NCBI RefSeq assembly: GCF_014836985.1 | Contig: NZ_JACSPU010000004.1 | Span: 186,001-250,000, forward strand | Source: Planococcus wigleyi | Lineage (GTDB): Bacteria; Bacillota; Bacilli; Bacillales_A; Planococcaceae | Direction: 5' to 3' | DNA: 64,000 bases | Part shown: piece by piece, positions 1-9,436 of the stretch | How positions within the stretch are numbered: the first letter of the stretch is position 1 | How the letters are laid out: every line of letters begins with the position of its first letter | Translations under genes and position numbers: made by a program | The notes under the pieces: generated by a model | Told to the model about the DNA's origin: nothing | Databases searched by the model: none | Seen by the model: the letters and a program-made list of their open reading frames with translations, nothing else

Positions 1-1
1 A

Positions 2-1375
2 CTTGCTTTCGGATGGGCCGGATTTGCACTAATGACTGCTGGGACAATCATCGCCGCCTTTTTCATCTTGGCTGGCGACGCTAACGTTCTTTACACATTC
101 TATACACCGATGCAGGCACATCCATGGTTTTACATCGGACTGGCTCTTCTGGTCGTTGGAATCCTGTTGAATTGCATCGGGATGTTCATCACCTACCAGA
201 GTTGGAGAAAACGAAATCCGGGCGTGCTGACTCCACTATTTGCCTTCTTCTCGAATGCTGTTTTTGTTCTGTGGGTTTTCGCTTCTCTCTTTATCGCTGT
301 ATTCGTCGTCGGAATGGTCATTCCTTGGGCATTCGGATGGGTGCCGACCATCGATCCAATGATGGGGCGTACTTTGTTTTGGGCGTTCGGCCATACACTC
401 GTCAACATTTGGATGCTGACATCTATTTCTGCCTGGTATGTCTCTATGCCGAAAATCATTGGCGGAAAAGTGTTCAGTGATTCACTGGCACGTGTCGCAG
501 TCGTCATTCTTGTGGTTGCCAATGTACCTGGTGGGTTCCACCACCAGATCCTCGACCCGGGACTGTCGGTTGAATTGAAATTCTTGCATGTCATCCAAAC
601 GTTTATGATTATCTTCCCTTCCCTTATGACAGCTTTTGCAATGCTCGCAACCATGGAGCGTTCCGGAAGGGCAAAAGGCGTGACGAGTTTATTAGGATGG
701 TGGAAAATTTTGCCTTGGTCCGATGCACGCTTTTTCGCTTTGATTGTCGCGATGCTTGCTTATATTCCCGCTGGGCTTGGTGGCATCATCAATGCCAGCA
801 ACCAGGTCAACCAAGTGGTCCATAACTCGATCTGGGTTACCGGCCACTTGCATTTGACTGTCGGCACGACGGTCATGCTGACTTTTTTCGGCATATCCTA
901 TTGGTTGATTCCATATCTGTCCGGAAGAAAACTGACGAGGAACCTTAACCGACTGGGCATCGCCCAAACCATCATTTGGGCTTGCGGCATGTTGCTTATG
1001 TCGGGTGCCATGCATGCCAATGGCTTACTTGGCAGCCCGCGCCGAACTGCGAATACGACGTATAACGGCCACAGTGCCGCTTCTGACTGGGCGCTTTATG
1101 AAATGTTCATGGCCATGGGTGGTGTTATCCTGTTCGTGGGCATTCTGCTGTTGGTCTATATCTGGATTCAATTGGCATTTTTCGCACCAAAAGGTGATAC
1201 TGATTTTCCGATCGGCGAGGATTACAATCCGAAAGACGCTTCGCCTTTATTCATGGACCGCTGGTCGATATGGGTGGTGCTTGCCACACTTTCAATCGCC
1301 ATTGCCTATGTGATTCCATTGCTGGACTTCGCTTCAGGCCACAGTCCGGGTTCACCGCCATTTTTGATGCCTTGA
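2..1375 (+). CDS. cbaA: ba3-type cytochrome c oxidase subunit I, 3' part
   Basis: Haem-copper oxidase subunit I of the b(a/o)a3 class: the membrane subunit that reduces oxygen to water at the haem-CuB centre and pumps protons. The frame is already open at base 2, upstream of the first Met at 32, so the 5' end lies outside the window and about 100 N-terminal residues are missing. The visible part has roughly ten hydrophobic segments. It also has histidine-containing helices typical of the family (FGHTLVNIW, GGFHHQ, VTGHLHLT), where CuB and haem ligands sit. It stops just before a strong hairpin terminator, so it is the last gene of its operon; subunit II would be expected upstream. Family identity is firm, the ba3 subtype less so. 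Confidence 0.88.
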   Translation, partial: LAFGWAGFALMTAGTIIAAFFILAGDANVLYTFYTPMQAHPWFYIGLALLVVGILLNCIGMFITYQSWRKRNPGVLTPLFAFFSNAVFVLWVFASLFIAVFVVGMVIPWAFGWVPTIDPMMGRTLFWAFGHTLVNIWMLTSISAWYVSMPKIIGGKVFSDSLARVAVVILVVANVPGGFHHQILDPGLSVELKFLHVIQTFMIIFPSLMTAFAMLATMERSGRAKGVTSLLGWWKILPWSDARFFALIVAMLAYIPAGLGGIINASNQVNQVVHNSIWVTGHLHLTVGTTVMLTFFGISYWLIPYLSGRKLTRNLNRLGIAQTIIWACGMLLMSGAMHANGLLGSPRRTANTTYNGHSAASDWALYEMFMAMGGVILFVGILLLVYIWIQLAFFAPKGDTDFPIGEDYNPKDASPLFMDRWSIWVVLATLSIAIAYVIPLLDFASGHSPGSPPFLMP

Positions 1376-1400
1376 TCCAGGCACTAATTTACGATATCCA

Positions 1401-1436
1401 AAAGAGGAAGAACCCAAACGGGCTCTTCCTCTTTTG
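1401..1436 (+). terminator. Rho-independent terminator after the oxidase gene
   Basis: A 15-bp stem (one mismatch) with a 4-base AAAC loop, ending in TTTT. It lies 26 bases after the oxidase stop and before the convergent kinase gene. The A-rich 5' arm could let it work in both directions. Confidence 0.8.
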
Positions 1437-1500
1437 CTGTTTCTTTTATCATCAATCTGGCATCCAGCAGTTCCTGTTATCAAAGTACAAATTTCCTCAT

Positions 1501-3552
1501 CTAGCCATCCTGTCGAAATCTGACGAAAAACACGGTCCCTTCATCGCTCGTGTTAACATCAATTTGCGCGTTGTGGCGTGCGGCGATGGCATAGGTTACC
1601 CCAAGGCCCAGTCCGGTTCCATTGTCTTTTGTGGTATAGAAAGGTGTGCCGATTTTTTTCAATACGTTCTTGTCTATTCCTCCGCCTTGATCACGGATTT
1701 CCAGAACAGGTGTATTTTCATTTTCCATATACGTTCGGATTGTCAGCAACTTGCCCGGCTCCATGGCTTCTAAGCCATTGCGGCATAAGTTAATGAGCAA
1801 TTGGCGGATTTCATCCCGGTTCAGCAACATTTCAGGAATCGGCTGTGTAAAGAATTCAATCGCCTTATTTTGATTGAAAGTATCGATTTCCAAAAGAGGT
1901 GCAATGTCATAGATAATGGCATTCAGATTCTGCATTTTCATATCCGAAGAACGTGTATTGCCGATGGATAGAAACTCAGAAATAATCGAGTTGGCGCGAT
2001 CGAGTTCATCAATCATCAAATCAAAGTACGTATTGTATTTCTCTAATCCTTGCTCACCTGTCAGCAATTGCAGGAATCCCCGGACGGTGGTCATCGGATT
2101 TCGGATTTCGTGGCTGATTCCGGCTGCCATCTGGCCGATCAGCTCGAGGTTCGACAAACGCTGCAATTCCATTTCATATTTCTTCTTCTCGGTGGTATTT
2201 TTGCACAGGCAGCAAATACCGTCATCAAAGGGATAGGCAACCACTTCAAAACAGCAGCCATTTGCTGAAGACACTTCAAACTGGACAGGGACTCTCTCGA
2301 CCATTGCCCGATGGAGTTCCTCATGCAGAACCGGATTAAGTGTATCGGGGTAAATTGTCCAAATGCTTTCCCCGAGTACATTTTTAAAAGTTTTTCCTTT
2401 AGGCAGGTATTGATGTTCATTGATGTAAATGAACTCCCATTCCTTGTTGAGTGCAAAAAATCCATCCGTGATGCTTCCAATAAGACTCGTTACTTTGTCG
2501 TTGGCAGTCGCCAACTGATTGGTCCGCCTCGCCACACGCAGCTCCAGCTGGTCCATATACGTTAGATTCGAATAAGTCAGCGCTGTAGCATCAACAATGG
2601 AATGCGCTAAATGGACCTGTGATTTTTCATCGGCTTGCAGCGTCTCCATCAGGCAAGCAATGGCGATAAATCCGAAGACCTCTCCTTTGGAAATCATCGG
2701 AATCAACAGCAGCCTGCATCTGTCCTCACTTGGGATAAATTTGACTGTCCGGTTGACCATGACTTCATGAATCACATGGTCCGTCTGTTGGTTGGTTTGA
2801 ATATCTTCAAGCGCTCTTTTCCATTCATCTTCAGACCACTCGGAATCTTTGCCCATTTTCTTGAAACTGAGGTTTCCTTCTTGTTGCGGGTCGCGAAGAA
2901 AAGCTGCGACGTTATTGCAATCTACCGTCTTGCCCAAATAATGAAAACACGTATCCAAGGTTTCCGAAATGGTTGAACACATGGATAGTTCCCGGTTTGC
3001 ATCAAGCAACAGCTGCTTCTCCGCAATCAAGTACTCCTTCTGTTTCAAGTTGTTGGCATTCTGAATAGCGACAGCCGCCATATTGACGTACGCTTCTATG
3101 CTTTGGATCTCAATTTCCGTCAAATTCATCCGCTTTCCGCAATCAAACAAAAAAATCAGCCCGTATAAATGCTGTTCATAAATAATTGGCAGCCCTAGCA
3201 GTGATTTGATATTAAACGCAGCCACCGACCTTGGATCCGGACGCGAATCAATGGAGGTATCCGGAATATAAATCGTTTGTTTAGTTTCCATGACTTGTCT
3301 AGCAAATGCATCTGCTTCAAAATCGATCAGTTGTGCAGTAATCATCTCGTTATTGATGAAGTCAGGTTTACCAGCCACCCCTCTGTATACTCCATCTTCA
3401 CCCGGCAAATAAATTCCGACAGAATCGCATTGGACGATTTCTTCAGATATTGCTGTAGTGACATGCTGCAGCATGTCGTTCAATTCCAGCTTGGTATTGA
3501 TGATTTTCGTCAATTCAGCCAGCCTCGAATATCTTGTTTGTTCTTTTAACAT
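1501..3552 (-). CDS. GAF/PAS sensor histidine kinase
   Basis: Cytoplasmic sensor kinase of 683 residues; no membrane segment is visible. Order seen: GAF domain about 24-165, second GAF-like domain about 190-330, a short coiled linker, a PAS-like domain about 355-455, HisKA dimerisation domain with phospho-acceptor His481 (SHEIRNPMTT), and a HATPase domain with N box (NLCRNGLEAM), G1 box (DQGGGID) and G2 box (GTGLGLG). The H-box resembles sporulation-type Kin kinases, but the input signal is unknown. No response regulator gene is adjacent, so it is an orphan. The start follows GGAG with 9-base spacing. It is convergent with the oxidase gene. Confidence 0.88.
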   Translation of the reverse strand: MLKEQTRYSRLAELTKIINTKLELNDMLQHVTTAISEEIVQCDSVGIYLPGEDGVYRGVAGKPDFINNEMITAQLIDFEADAFARQVMETKQTIYIPDTSIDSRPDPRSVAAFNIKSLLGLPIIYEQHLYGLIFLFDCGKRMNLTEIEIQSIEAYVNMAAVAIQNANNLKQKEYLIAEKQLLLDANRELSMCSTISETLDTCFHYLGKTVDCNNVAAFLRDPQQEGNLSFKKMGKDSEWSEDEWKRALEDIQTNQQTDHVIHEVMVNRTVKFIPSEDRCRLLLIPMISKGEVFGFIAIACLMETLQADEKSQVHLAHSIVDATALTYSNLTYMDQLELRVARRTNQLATANDKVTSLIGSITDGFFALNKEWEFIYINEHQYLPKGKTFKNVLGESIWTIYPDTLNPVLHEELHRAMVERVPVQFEVSSANGCCFEVVAYPFDDGICCLCKNTTEKKKYEMELQRLSNLELIGQMAAGISHEIRNPMTTVRGFLQLLTGEQGLEKYNTYFDLMIDELDRANSIISEFLSIGNTRSSDMKMQNLNAIIYDIAPLLEIDTFNQNKAIEFFTQPIPEMLLNRDEIRQLLINLCRNGLEAMEPGKLLTIRTYMENENTPVLEIRDQGGGIDKNVLKKIGTPFYTTKDNGTGLGLGVTYAIAARHNAQIDVNTSDEGTVFFVRFRQDG

Positions 3553-3722
3553 GGCTATTCGCTCCGCTCTTGATCATCGGGAAACGGGGTTGCAGCTTCC
3601 CGATGCAACTCCCTCTATTCCGTCAAGACATTATGTCAGTAGCTTACCATAAATGATTTCTCGCGGCTAAATAATTTCTGCTGAACTTGCGGTTAGTCGC
3701 AATTCTGTTAAGCTGACTGCCG

Positions 3723-4106
3723 TTAGACAGGCAGAATGATGCCTGCAAATCCACCGATCAACACTTCTTTAGAAAATTGGTTTTTGCAGCTGAAGGAAGC
3801 TTCTATCGCCGTCCGCCTGTTTTCCAATCGATCGTAGCGATCGATTTTCACGTCACAACGAATGGTATCTGTAGAAAAAACGGGACGCAGAAATTCAAAG
3901 TTCATGGTGCGTGCCAGTACATTGTTATCTCCACCCACTTTTGTCGGCAACGTGGCTGTCAATAGACCTTGCACAACCAGCCTGCCTTCTTCGTCGGGCG
4001 TCAGGTGATGATTTCCGTAGTCCCCAGAAACCTTAGTGAATAATTCTATGTCTTCTTTCGTAAATGTCCGTTCGAATGTAATGATATCTCCGACAGATAG
4101 TGACAA
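3723..4106 (-). CDS. MaoC-like (R)-specific enoyl-CoA hydratase
   Basis: A 127-residue single hotdog-fold protein of the MaoC/PhaJ group, which hydrates 2-enoyl-CoA to (R)-3-hydroxyacyl-CoA. The catalytic Asp and His keep the family spacing (D-Y-G-N-H-H after SG). The usual HG of the following loop reads QG, a small departure. The TTG start is chosen because AGGAGG lies 7 bases upstream. It stands alone between the kinase and a divergent transporter operon, so the physiological substrate cannot be told from context; fatty-acid or polyester metabolism is possible. Confidence 0.75.
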   Translation of the reverse strand: MSLSVGDIITFERTFTKEDIELFTKVSGDYGNHHLTPDEEGRLVVQGLLTATLPTKVGGDNNVLARTMNFEFLRPVFSTDTIRCDVKIDRYDRLENRRTAIEASFSCKNQFSKEVLIGGFAGIILPV

Positions 4107-4338
4107 AGCATTTCCTCCTTTTTAGCAGCCTGTTTCATAAAGATGACCTTAATTGTTTTTTCACCCGCTCTTACTCGGCAACTTTTTTGTAGTTGAATAC
4201 TTGCTTTCCTTCAAATAGGCTGTGTTCTTCTATTATAAACATAAAGAATCGATTCATCTGAAAAATTCATCGTATATTTTTTCGCTGATTATGTTCCAAT
4301 CAAACTTTCTGCAAAACAGTTAATCTTTCCTTGCACCC

Positions 4339-4358
4339 AAAAGGACATATGTCCTTTT
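4339..4358. promoter_or_regulatory. 20-bp palindrome before the ydcZ-crp-ydcZ operon
   Basis: A perfect 20-bp palindrome (AAAAGGACAT and its complement), followed on the + strand by further T residues. It lies 43 bases upstream of the likely first start codon, next to an AT-rich stretch that could hold the promoter. It could be an operator for the Crp-family regulator of the operon, or a compact terminator. The rest of the 4107-4401 gap shows no gene. Confidence 0.35.
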
Positions 4359-4401
4359 TTTTGATATCGTAAACTATAGCCAAAGAAAGGGTGTGAAGCG
4401 C

Positions 4402-4827
4402 TTGAAAGGAATCTTTTTTGCATTAGCGGGTGGGTTCTTCCTGACCTTCCAAAGCGTCGCCAACGCCACAATCAGCGACAGCATCGGCACTTGGCAAGCT
4501 GCCACGTTGACGCAGTTCACCGGCTTTGTGCTGGCAATATTGATTGTCATTGTGCTGCGTGACCGATCTTACTGGAACTTGAAAAACGTGCCGCTTCTTT
4601 ACGCTTCCGGCGGGCTGCTGGCCGCCATCGTGCTCTACACCAACATGACTGCTGTCCACAGAATGGGCGTGACGCTGACCATCGGCATTTTCCTGATTGC
4701 CCAATTGCTAACAGCCGTATTGGTTGACGCCAAAGGCTGGTTTGACATGGTCAAACAACGGATCGGTGTAACGCAGATTGCCGGGCTGCTGCTGATGATC
4801 GTGGGAGTTGTCGTTCTTAAATGGTGA
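4402..4827 (+). CDS. YdcZ-type DMT transporter, first copy
   Basis: Small membrane protein of the YdcZ (DUF606) branch of the drug/metabolite transporter superfamily, about 141 residues with four or five hydrophobic helices, beginning KGIFFALAGG. Half-size members usually act as pairs, and a second copy lies two genes downstream. TTG at 4402 is preferred because AAAGGG lies 10 bases before it; GTG at 4393 would sit directly on that site. It is the first gene of a three-gene operon and overlaps the regulator gene by 7 bases. The substrate is unknown. Confidence 0.8.
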   Translation: MKGIFFALAGGFFLTFQSVANATISDSIGTWQAATLTQFTGFVLAILIVIVLRDRSYWNLKNVPLLYASGGLLAAIVLYTNMTAVHRMGVTLTIGIFLIAQLLTAVLVDAKGWFDMVKQRIGVTQIAGLLLMIVGVVVLKW

Positions 4828-5498
4828 AAAATCGAGAACAAACCATCCATGATTACCTCAATCAATACGGAATAGCATCCGTGTTCCCGGAACGTGTCCA
4901 GCGGTCAATGCAGCTGGAAAACTTGGCACTAGGAGATTGCTTATTGTCTCAAGGCGACATTTCACAGTCACTGTATTTGCTGGTGGAAGGAAAACTGAAG
5001 ATTTCCATGCTGTCTCCTGAAGGGAAGCGCCTGATTCTGGCTTTTAAAACGCCTTTCGATCTGGTTGGTGACATTGAATACATTCAGCAATGCCCGTTAA
5101 TCAATACAGTGGAAGTTGTCACGGATTCACGGGTCATCCGGATTCCCTATGAGGTTTTACGTAAAGAAATGGAGAACCATGTTCCTTGGCTTCAATTCCT
5201 TCTGGGGACCATCACACAGAAGTTCAAAATGAAATCGCAGGCAATGAATTTCAATCTGTTTTATCCTGTAGACGTGCGTTTGGCGAGCTACTTATTGTCG
5301 ATGACGCCAAAGCAGCCACAACTCGACTCCGCGTCGCTTATCGATATAGCCGATTTGATCGGTACCAGTTACCGCCATTTGAACCGCGTCTTGCAGCAAT
5401 TCGAAAAAGCCGGATGGATCACGAAGAAGCGCGGGAAAATCACTGTCCTTGACCGCTCTTCCCTGCTCGTCGAGGCGGGTCAAAATATTTACGAATAG
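4821..5498 (+). CDS. Crp/Fnr-family transcriptional regulator (YeiL-like)
   Basis: A 225-residue regulator with an N-terminal cyclic-nucleotide-binding-like beta roll (about 20-140) and a C-terminal winged helix (about 150-215; recognition region around GTSYRHLNRVLQ). No N-terminal cysteine cluster is present, so an Fnr-type Fe-S sensor is unlikely. The layout and the missing cAMP-site signature recall E. coli YeiL. It overlaps the preceding transporter gene by 7 bases and the second transporter gene starts 11 bases after its stop, so the three are surely co-transcribed. It probably controls their own operon, perhaps through the palindrome at 4339-4358. Confidence 0.82.
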   Translation: MVKNREQTIHDYLNQYGIASVFPERVQRSMQLENLALGDCLLSQGDISQSLYLLVEGKLKISMLSPEGKRLILAFKTPFDLVGDIEYIQQCPLINTVEVVTDSRVIRIPYEVLRKEMENHVPWLQFLLGTITQKFKMKSQAMNFNLFYPVDVRLASYLLSMTPKQPQLDSASLIDIADLIGTSYRHLNRVLQQFEKAGWITKKRGKITVLDRSSLLVEAGQNIYE

Positions 5499-5509
5499 GA
5501 GATATGTAT

Positions 5510-6004
5510 ATGGCTATCGGCATATTACTGGCATTGCTTGGCGGGGCATTTGTCTGCCTTCAAAATACATTCAACGCCAACGTCAAAAAACAGGTCAGCG
5601 TCTGGTCTACTACAGCCCTTGTCCTGCTCCTCGGATTTGTGGCTTCACTCGCCGCCGGCCTCGCTTTTGAAGGCAGTAGCCTGTTCGAATTCCAGGCACA
5701 GCCCTGGTTCTGGTTCAGTGGCATTCTCGGTGTCGGCGTTGTCGCTTGTGTAACGCAAGGCGTCCAGCTTCTCGGACCCAGCCGCGCCATTTCCCTGATT
5801 ATGGTGTCGCAGATTTTCTTCGGCCTCATGTGGGACACACTCGGCTGGTTCGGCCTGGAAAAAGTGCCTTTCACCTGGCAGTCTTTGCTTGGCGTCCTGC
5901 TGATTAGCGGAGGCGTCTTGTTGTTTCAGCTTGGACCTAATCTCGAACAACGCTATGCCTTGAAACGAAAATCCGTTCGCACAGACAGTTCTGTAAAAGG
6001 GTGA
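5510..6004 (+). CDS. YdcZ-type DMT transporter, second copy
   Basis: Second YdcZ-family protein, about 164 residues with five hydrophobic segments and a charged C-terminal tail. ATG at 5510 is preferred to ATG at 5504 because AGGAG (5497-5501) then has 8-base spacing instead of 2. It differs clearly in sequence from the first copy (it begins AIGILLALLGG), which fits a heterodimeric transporter rather than a recent duplication. It ends 38 bases before a strong terminator. Confidence 0.8.
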   Translation: MAIGILLALLGGAFVCLQNTFNANVKKQVSVWSTTALVLLLGFVASLAAGLAFEGSSLFEFQAQPWFWFSGILGVGVVACVTQGVQLLGPSRAISLIMVSQIFFGLMWDTLGWFGLEKVPFTWQSLLGVLLISGGVLLFQLGPNLEQRYALKRKSVRTDSSVKG

Positions 6005-6042
6005 AATGCCTAATTATCTACGTTTTATTAATAAACCACATC

Positions 6043-6078
6043 AAAAAGGAAGAGCCGTTGTTGCAGCTCTTCCTTTTT
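6043..6078. terminator. Bidirectional terminator between ydcZ and fbp
   Basis: A perfect 13-bp stem (6043-6055 with 6066-6078) with A-run and T-run on opposite sides, placed between two convergent genes, so it can stop transcription from both. Confidence 0.85.
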
Positions 6079-6098
6079 GTATGCCATTCAATAATAGA

Positions 6099-8033
6099 TC
6101 ATTTCATATATCGGTATTCGCGCAGGCTGTTCAAATTGAAGATTTCCTGCAATAAGCCTTCACCGATATTCGTTTCTCGTACTTTTTTGCGTTCCAGCTC
6201 TTCATCGACGAGGCGTTTCGCCGACAAGACATCGGTCCCTTTTTGCAGGACTTCTTCTTTCGAATTGAAGAGCTGATGCGCGACCAGCTGCATGCCATAT
6301 GAATTGTACAACAGCGTATAGCCTGCGATTCCGGTGGTCGATTGATAGGCTTTAGAAAATCCGCCGTCGATGACCAGCATCTTGCCGTTCGCTTTGATTG
6401 GATTTTCGCCGTCGCGTTCCTTGACTGGCGTATGGCCATTGATGATGCGCCCGTGGTCCGGATTCAAATCAAACTCCTCCAGCATTTTACGGCACATGTC
6501 CTCATCTTCACGCAAATAATAATACGGATTTTTCCGTTCCTTATGCGTGTCTTTGTCTTTGATGAAATAACGCTCGAACGTCGTCATTTCCCTTTTGCCG
6601 AAAAGCGAGGAATATTCGCCAGTCCATAAATACCAGACCATATCGGTCGCGAAATCGTCGGTTTCTTCAGGATGGGCAAAGGAATGGCGAAGATAATCTT
6701 CAAACAGATCCAGCAGATCACGGCCGGCATAACTTTTCCCATCTATTTCCATCTTCTCCATATTGCCTTCTTCATCCAGCGGGATGCACCCATGGATCAG
6801 CAGGTTGCCATTATACTTCAAATAAAGGCTGCCTTTTTTCATAAGGAAATTCATATGCCTTGCCAGTTTTTCAGAATGCTGGAGTGAGAACAGCAATTTA
6901 TCGATGACCTGCTCTTCTTCTTCCAGCAATTCATCCGGTTTTTCCGGATTGACAGTAGCGAAACAACCGTTTTCAAGTGGATAGGTTTTCCCGTGGATGG
7001 TGGCTTCATTTTTATCATAATCCACTTTTTCAAGCAGGAGACGATCTTCCATAGCAAAACATGGACGTCTCTTGATGATCGGGCTTTCCAGCTTGAACTG
7101 GATGATGGAAATGGCCTGGTGGATTTTGGTGATTTGCAGCTGTTCCTGTGCCGTCATGGTTTCCCCTGAAATTCTTTTCGGGTGGAACGCTGGATTGTCC
7201 TCATAGTATTTTTCGGCCAGGTTCAGCAACGGCCGCAGATTGATGCCGTAGACGTCTTCAATGATGTCCAGATTGTTGTAACGTGCACAAATGCGGATGA
7301 TGTTCGCAAGACACACTTTCGATCCTGCAAAAGCCCCGATCCAAAGAACATCGTGATTTCCCCATTGAATATCGACGGAATGGTAGTCGATCAGCGTGTC
7401 CACGATTTTATGCGGATCCGGCCCCCGGTCATAAATGTCGCCCACCACATGCAGATGATCCACAACCAATCGCTGTGTTGTATAAGCAAGCCCGATAATC
7501 AGCTTATCGGCTTGGCCAAGCGCAATGATCTGCTCAACCATTTTGGCGTAATACTCTTTTTTGTTTTTGAATTCATCGGTTTTGTACAACAGCTCTTCAA
7601 TGATATAGACGAATTGCTTCGGCAAGGCTTTGCGAAGCTTTGAGCGCGTGTATTTGGATGACGCATATGAAACAAGTTTCAGCATCCGCTCAATAACTTC
7701 TATGTACCATTCCTGCAATTCCTTTTTGCTGGTGAAATTGCTTTTGATCAATTGCAGCTTTTCTTCAGGGTAATAGACCAATGTCGCAAATTCATTGAGT
7801 TCTTTTTCACTCAGTTCCTCTTTAAATAAGTCCTTGATTTTCACTTTGACATTGCCGGAACCATTTCGCAATACGTGCTGAAATGCCTGAAACTCCCCGT
7901 GTAAATCGCTTACAAAATGCTCCGTCCCTTTCGGCAGATCCAGGATGGACTCCAGGTTGATGATTTCAGTCGCCACTTTCTCTTCACTATCGTATTTTTG
8001 CGCCAACAGATCCAAGTATTTTAAATTCAACAT
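6099..8033 (-). CDS. fbp: Fructose-1,6-bisphosphatase, class III
   Basis: Class III enzyme of the Firmicutes, dephosphorylating fructose 1,6-bisphosphate to fructose 6-phosphate in gluconeogenesis. Metallophosphatase motifs are in order: VSDLHGEF near residue 40, [23 protein letters not shown] and, near the C-terminus, INGHTPV. The length of 644 residues is close to the roughly 670 usual for the family. The start is set at ATG 8033 because AAGGGAG lies 7 bases upstream; the frame stays open for 17 further codons but without a good site. It is a single gene. Confidence 0.95.
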   Translation of the reverse strand: MLNLKYLDLLAQKYDSEEKVATEIINLESILDLPKGTEHFVSDLHGEFQAFQHVLRNGSGNVKVKIKDLFKEELSEKELNEFATLVYYPEEKLQLIKSNFTSKKELQEWYIEVIERMLKLVSYASSKYTRSKLRKALPKQFVYIIEELLYKTDEFKNKKEYYAKMVEQIIALGQADKLIIGLAYTTQRLVVDHLHVVGDIYDRGPDPHKIVDTLIDYHSVDIQWGNHDVLWIGAFAGSKVCLANIIRICARYNNLDIIEDVYGINLRPLLNLAEKYYEDNPAFHPKRISGETMTAQEQLQITKIHQAISIIQFKLESPIIKRRPCFAMEDRLLLEKVDYDKNEATIHGKTYPLENGCFATVNPEKPDELLEEEEQVIDKLLFSLQHSEKLARHMNFLMKKGSLYLKYNGNLLIHGCIPLDEEGNMEKMEIDGKSYAGRDLLDLFEDYLRHSFAHPEETDDFATDMVWYLWTGEYSSLFGKREMTTFERYFIKDKDTHKERKNPYYYLREDEDMCRKMLEEFDLNPDHGRIINGHTPVKERDGENPIKANGKMLVIDGGFSKAYQSTTGIAGYTLLYNSYGMQLVAHQLFNSKEEVLQKGTDVLSAKRLVDEELERKKVRETNIGEGLLQEIFNLNSLREYRYMK

Positions 8034-8318
8034 GGTGCATCTCCCTTCACAACTTGCTCGTAATTTTCTGTCGATTAAATCCAAATAGATTATGGCTTAA
8101 ACACCGGTATCCAACTCTAATGTTATCCTTATGAAAAACAGTTTACTTACACTTTAAATAATGGTCTTATTTGGATAGAAGGTAAATTAACCAGCTTCTT
8201 TTACTGATAAATGAGAATGGAAGCGAACTTTTGTCAATAAGACCTCCAATAACCAGATAACAGGAAAAATTAGGCTTCCTTATGATTCAGTTTACCGCAG
8301 AACCCTTATAAGCTCTAG

Positions 8319-8609
8319 TGGAAAAAAGTAGGATTAGAAGAACAAATTGCAAACGGTGTTGAAAAGCGATACACCAAATGAAAAGAGGAATGGTAAGTTG
8401 ATGGATTTCTCGGTAATTGTCAATACCACGGCGTTTCCACAGTAGGAAGAGTTTTAGCTACCGCGTTGAACCTGGCAGATGAATCTGGCGTGGTTTTCCC
8501 TGACTGCCCGTACGATCCTGAAAACCCTTTTCTTAACGGCAAACAAGAAATCTCTTCCTTGCCCAACCTAAAAGTCGGGCGTTGGCCGAATATAGTCCAC
8601 TGCAGTTAA
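8319..8609 (+). pseudogene. Decayed reading frame of unknown family
   Basis: One frame reads as protein-like sequence (VGLEEQIANGVEKRYTK; then GVSTVGRVLATALNLADE) but is broken by in-frame TGA at 8379 and TAA at 8394, and has no start codon with a ribosome binding site. A second open stretch just upstream (about 8220-8330) lies in another frame, as a frameshifted 5' part would. I do not recognise the family. The rest of 8034-8689 shows no other gene. Confidence 0.35.
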
Positions 8610-8689
8610 ACTATTCTGCTCATTCGTTACATCATGGCTATTTCCTTTATTCGCCTCTTTTTTGGAAATTCCTTCTAGAAATAAAAAAA

Positions 8690-8721
8690 GCAGCAGAAAA
8701 GGATTTCCTTTTTCCGCTGCT
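8690..8721 (-). terminator. Terminator after tag
   Basis: Hairpin of AGCAGC-type arms (12-13 bp with a mismatch), followed on the - strand by seven T residues, 34 bases after the tag stop. Confidence 0.75.
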
Positions 8722-8754
8722 CACTTCATGCCTCGTCATTCAAGTTTCCAGCCG

Positions 8755-9315
8755 TTATTCAACCAGCCGATATGCACAGTTTTCAATATGGTCATGAACC
8801 ATTCCGATCGCCTGCATAAATGAATAGGTTGTAACGGGACCAACAAACTTGAAGCCGCGCTTTTTCAATTCTTTGCTCAGTTGAACGGACAGAGGCGATT
8901 GTGCAGGAATCTGTGCATCACTTGTCCAATTGTTGTAGACCGGCTTGCCATCGGTAAAGCTCCATAGAAAATCAGCAAACCTTCCCCATTCTTTTTGGAG
9001 ATCCAATATCGCCCGTGCATTGCTGCGGACAGACTGAATTTTGGCGATGTGTTTGACGATCCCATAGTTCTCTTTAATGGACACCAAATCCTCATCTGAA
9101 AGTTTTGCACAATAGGAAAGGTCAAAATGATGGAACGCTTCCTGATAAGCTGTCCGTTTTTTCAGCACAATATTCCAGGATAAGCCTGCTTGTGCGCCTT
9201 CAAGTGTCAGCATTTCGAAAATGTAGCGGTCATCAAAGCTCGGCCTGCACCATTCTTCGTCATGATAAGCCTGCATAAGTGCATTGCTTTGCGCCCACAA
9301 ACAGCGGTTTTCCAT
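8755..9315 (-). CDS. tag: DNA-3-methyladenine glycosylase I
   Basis: Constitutive base-excision glycosylase that removes 3-methyladenine from alkylated DNA. The zinc-binding set of the family is present: Cys5 and His18 near the N-terminus (RCLWA, AYHDEEW) and a His and Cys in the C-terminal GMVHDHIENC. The core EGAQAGLSW motif is present. The length of 186 residues is typical. ATG 9315 is preferred over GTG 9324 because GGGGTGG lies 5 bases before it. It is a single gene with its own terminator. Confidence 0.93.
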   Translation of the reverse strand: MENRCLWAQSNALMQAYHDEEWCRPSFDDRYIFEMLTLEGAQAGLSWNIVLKKRTAYQEAFHHFDLSYCAKLSDEDLVSIKENYGIVKHIAKIQSVRSNARAILDLQKEWGRFADFLWSFTDGKPVYNNWTSDAQIPAQSPLSVQLSKELKKRGFKFVGPVTTYSFMQAIGMVHDHIENCAYRLVE

Positions 9316-9372
9316 ATGCGCCACCCCATTTCTTAAGTTCTTTCTACTATACCATTTTAATCCTGAAACGAT

Positions 9373-9406
9373 AAAAGGGTGTTCAGCCTAGGCTGAACAC
9401 CCTTTT
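9373..9406. terminator. Perfect 34-bp palindromic terminator after ilvA
   Basis: Arms of 16 bp around a central TA (CCTAGG core), with flanking A and T runs. It terminates ilvA on the - strand and separates it from tag. Confidence 0.85.
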
Positions 9407-9436
9407 TACCGGATTCGCGGGTACTTGGCGCAATCC

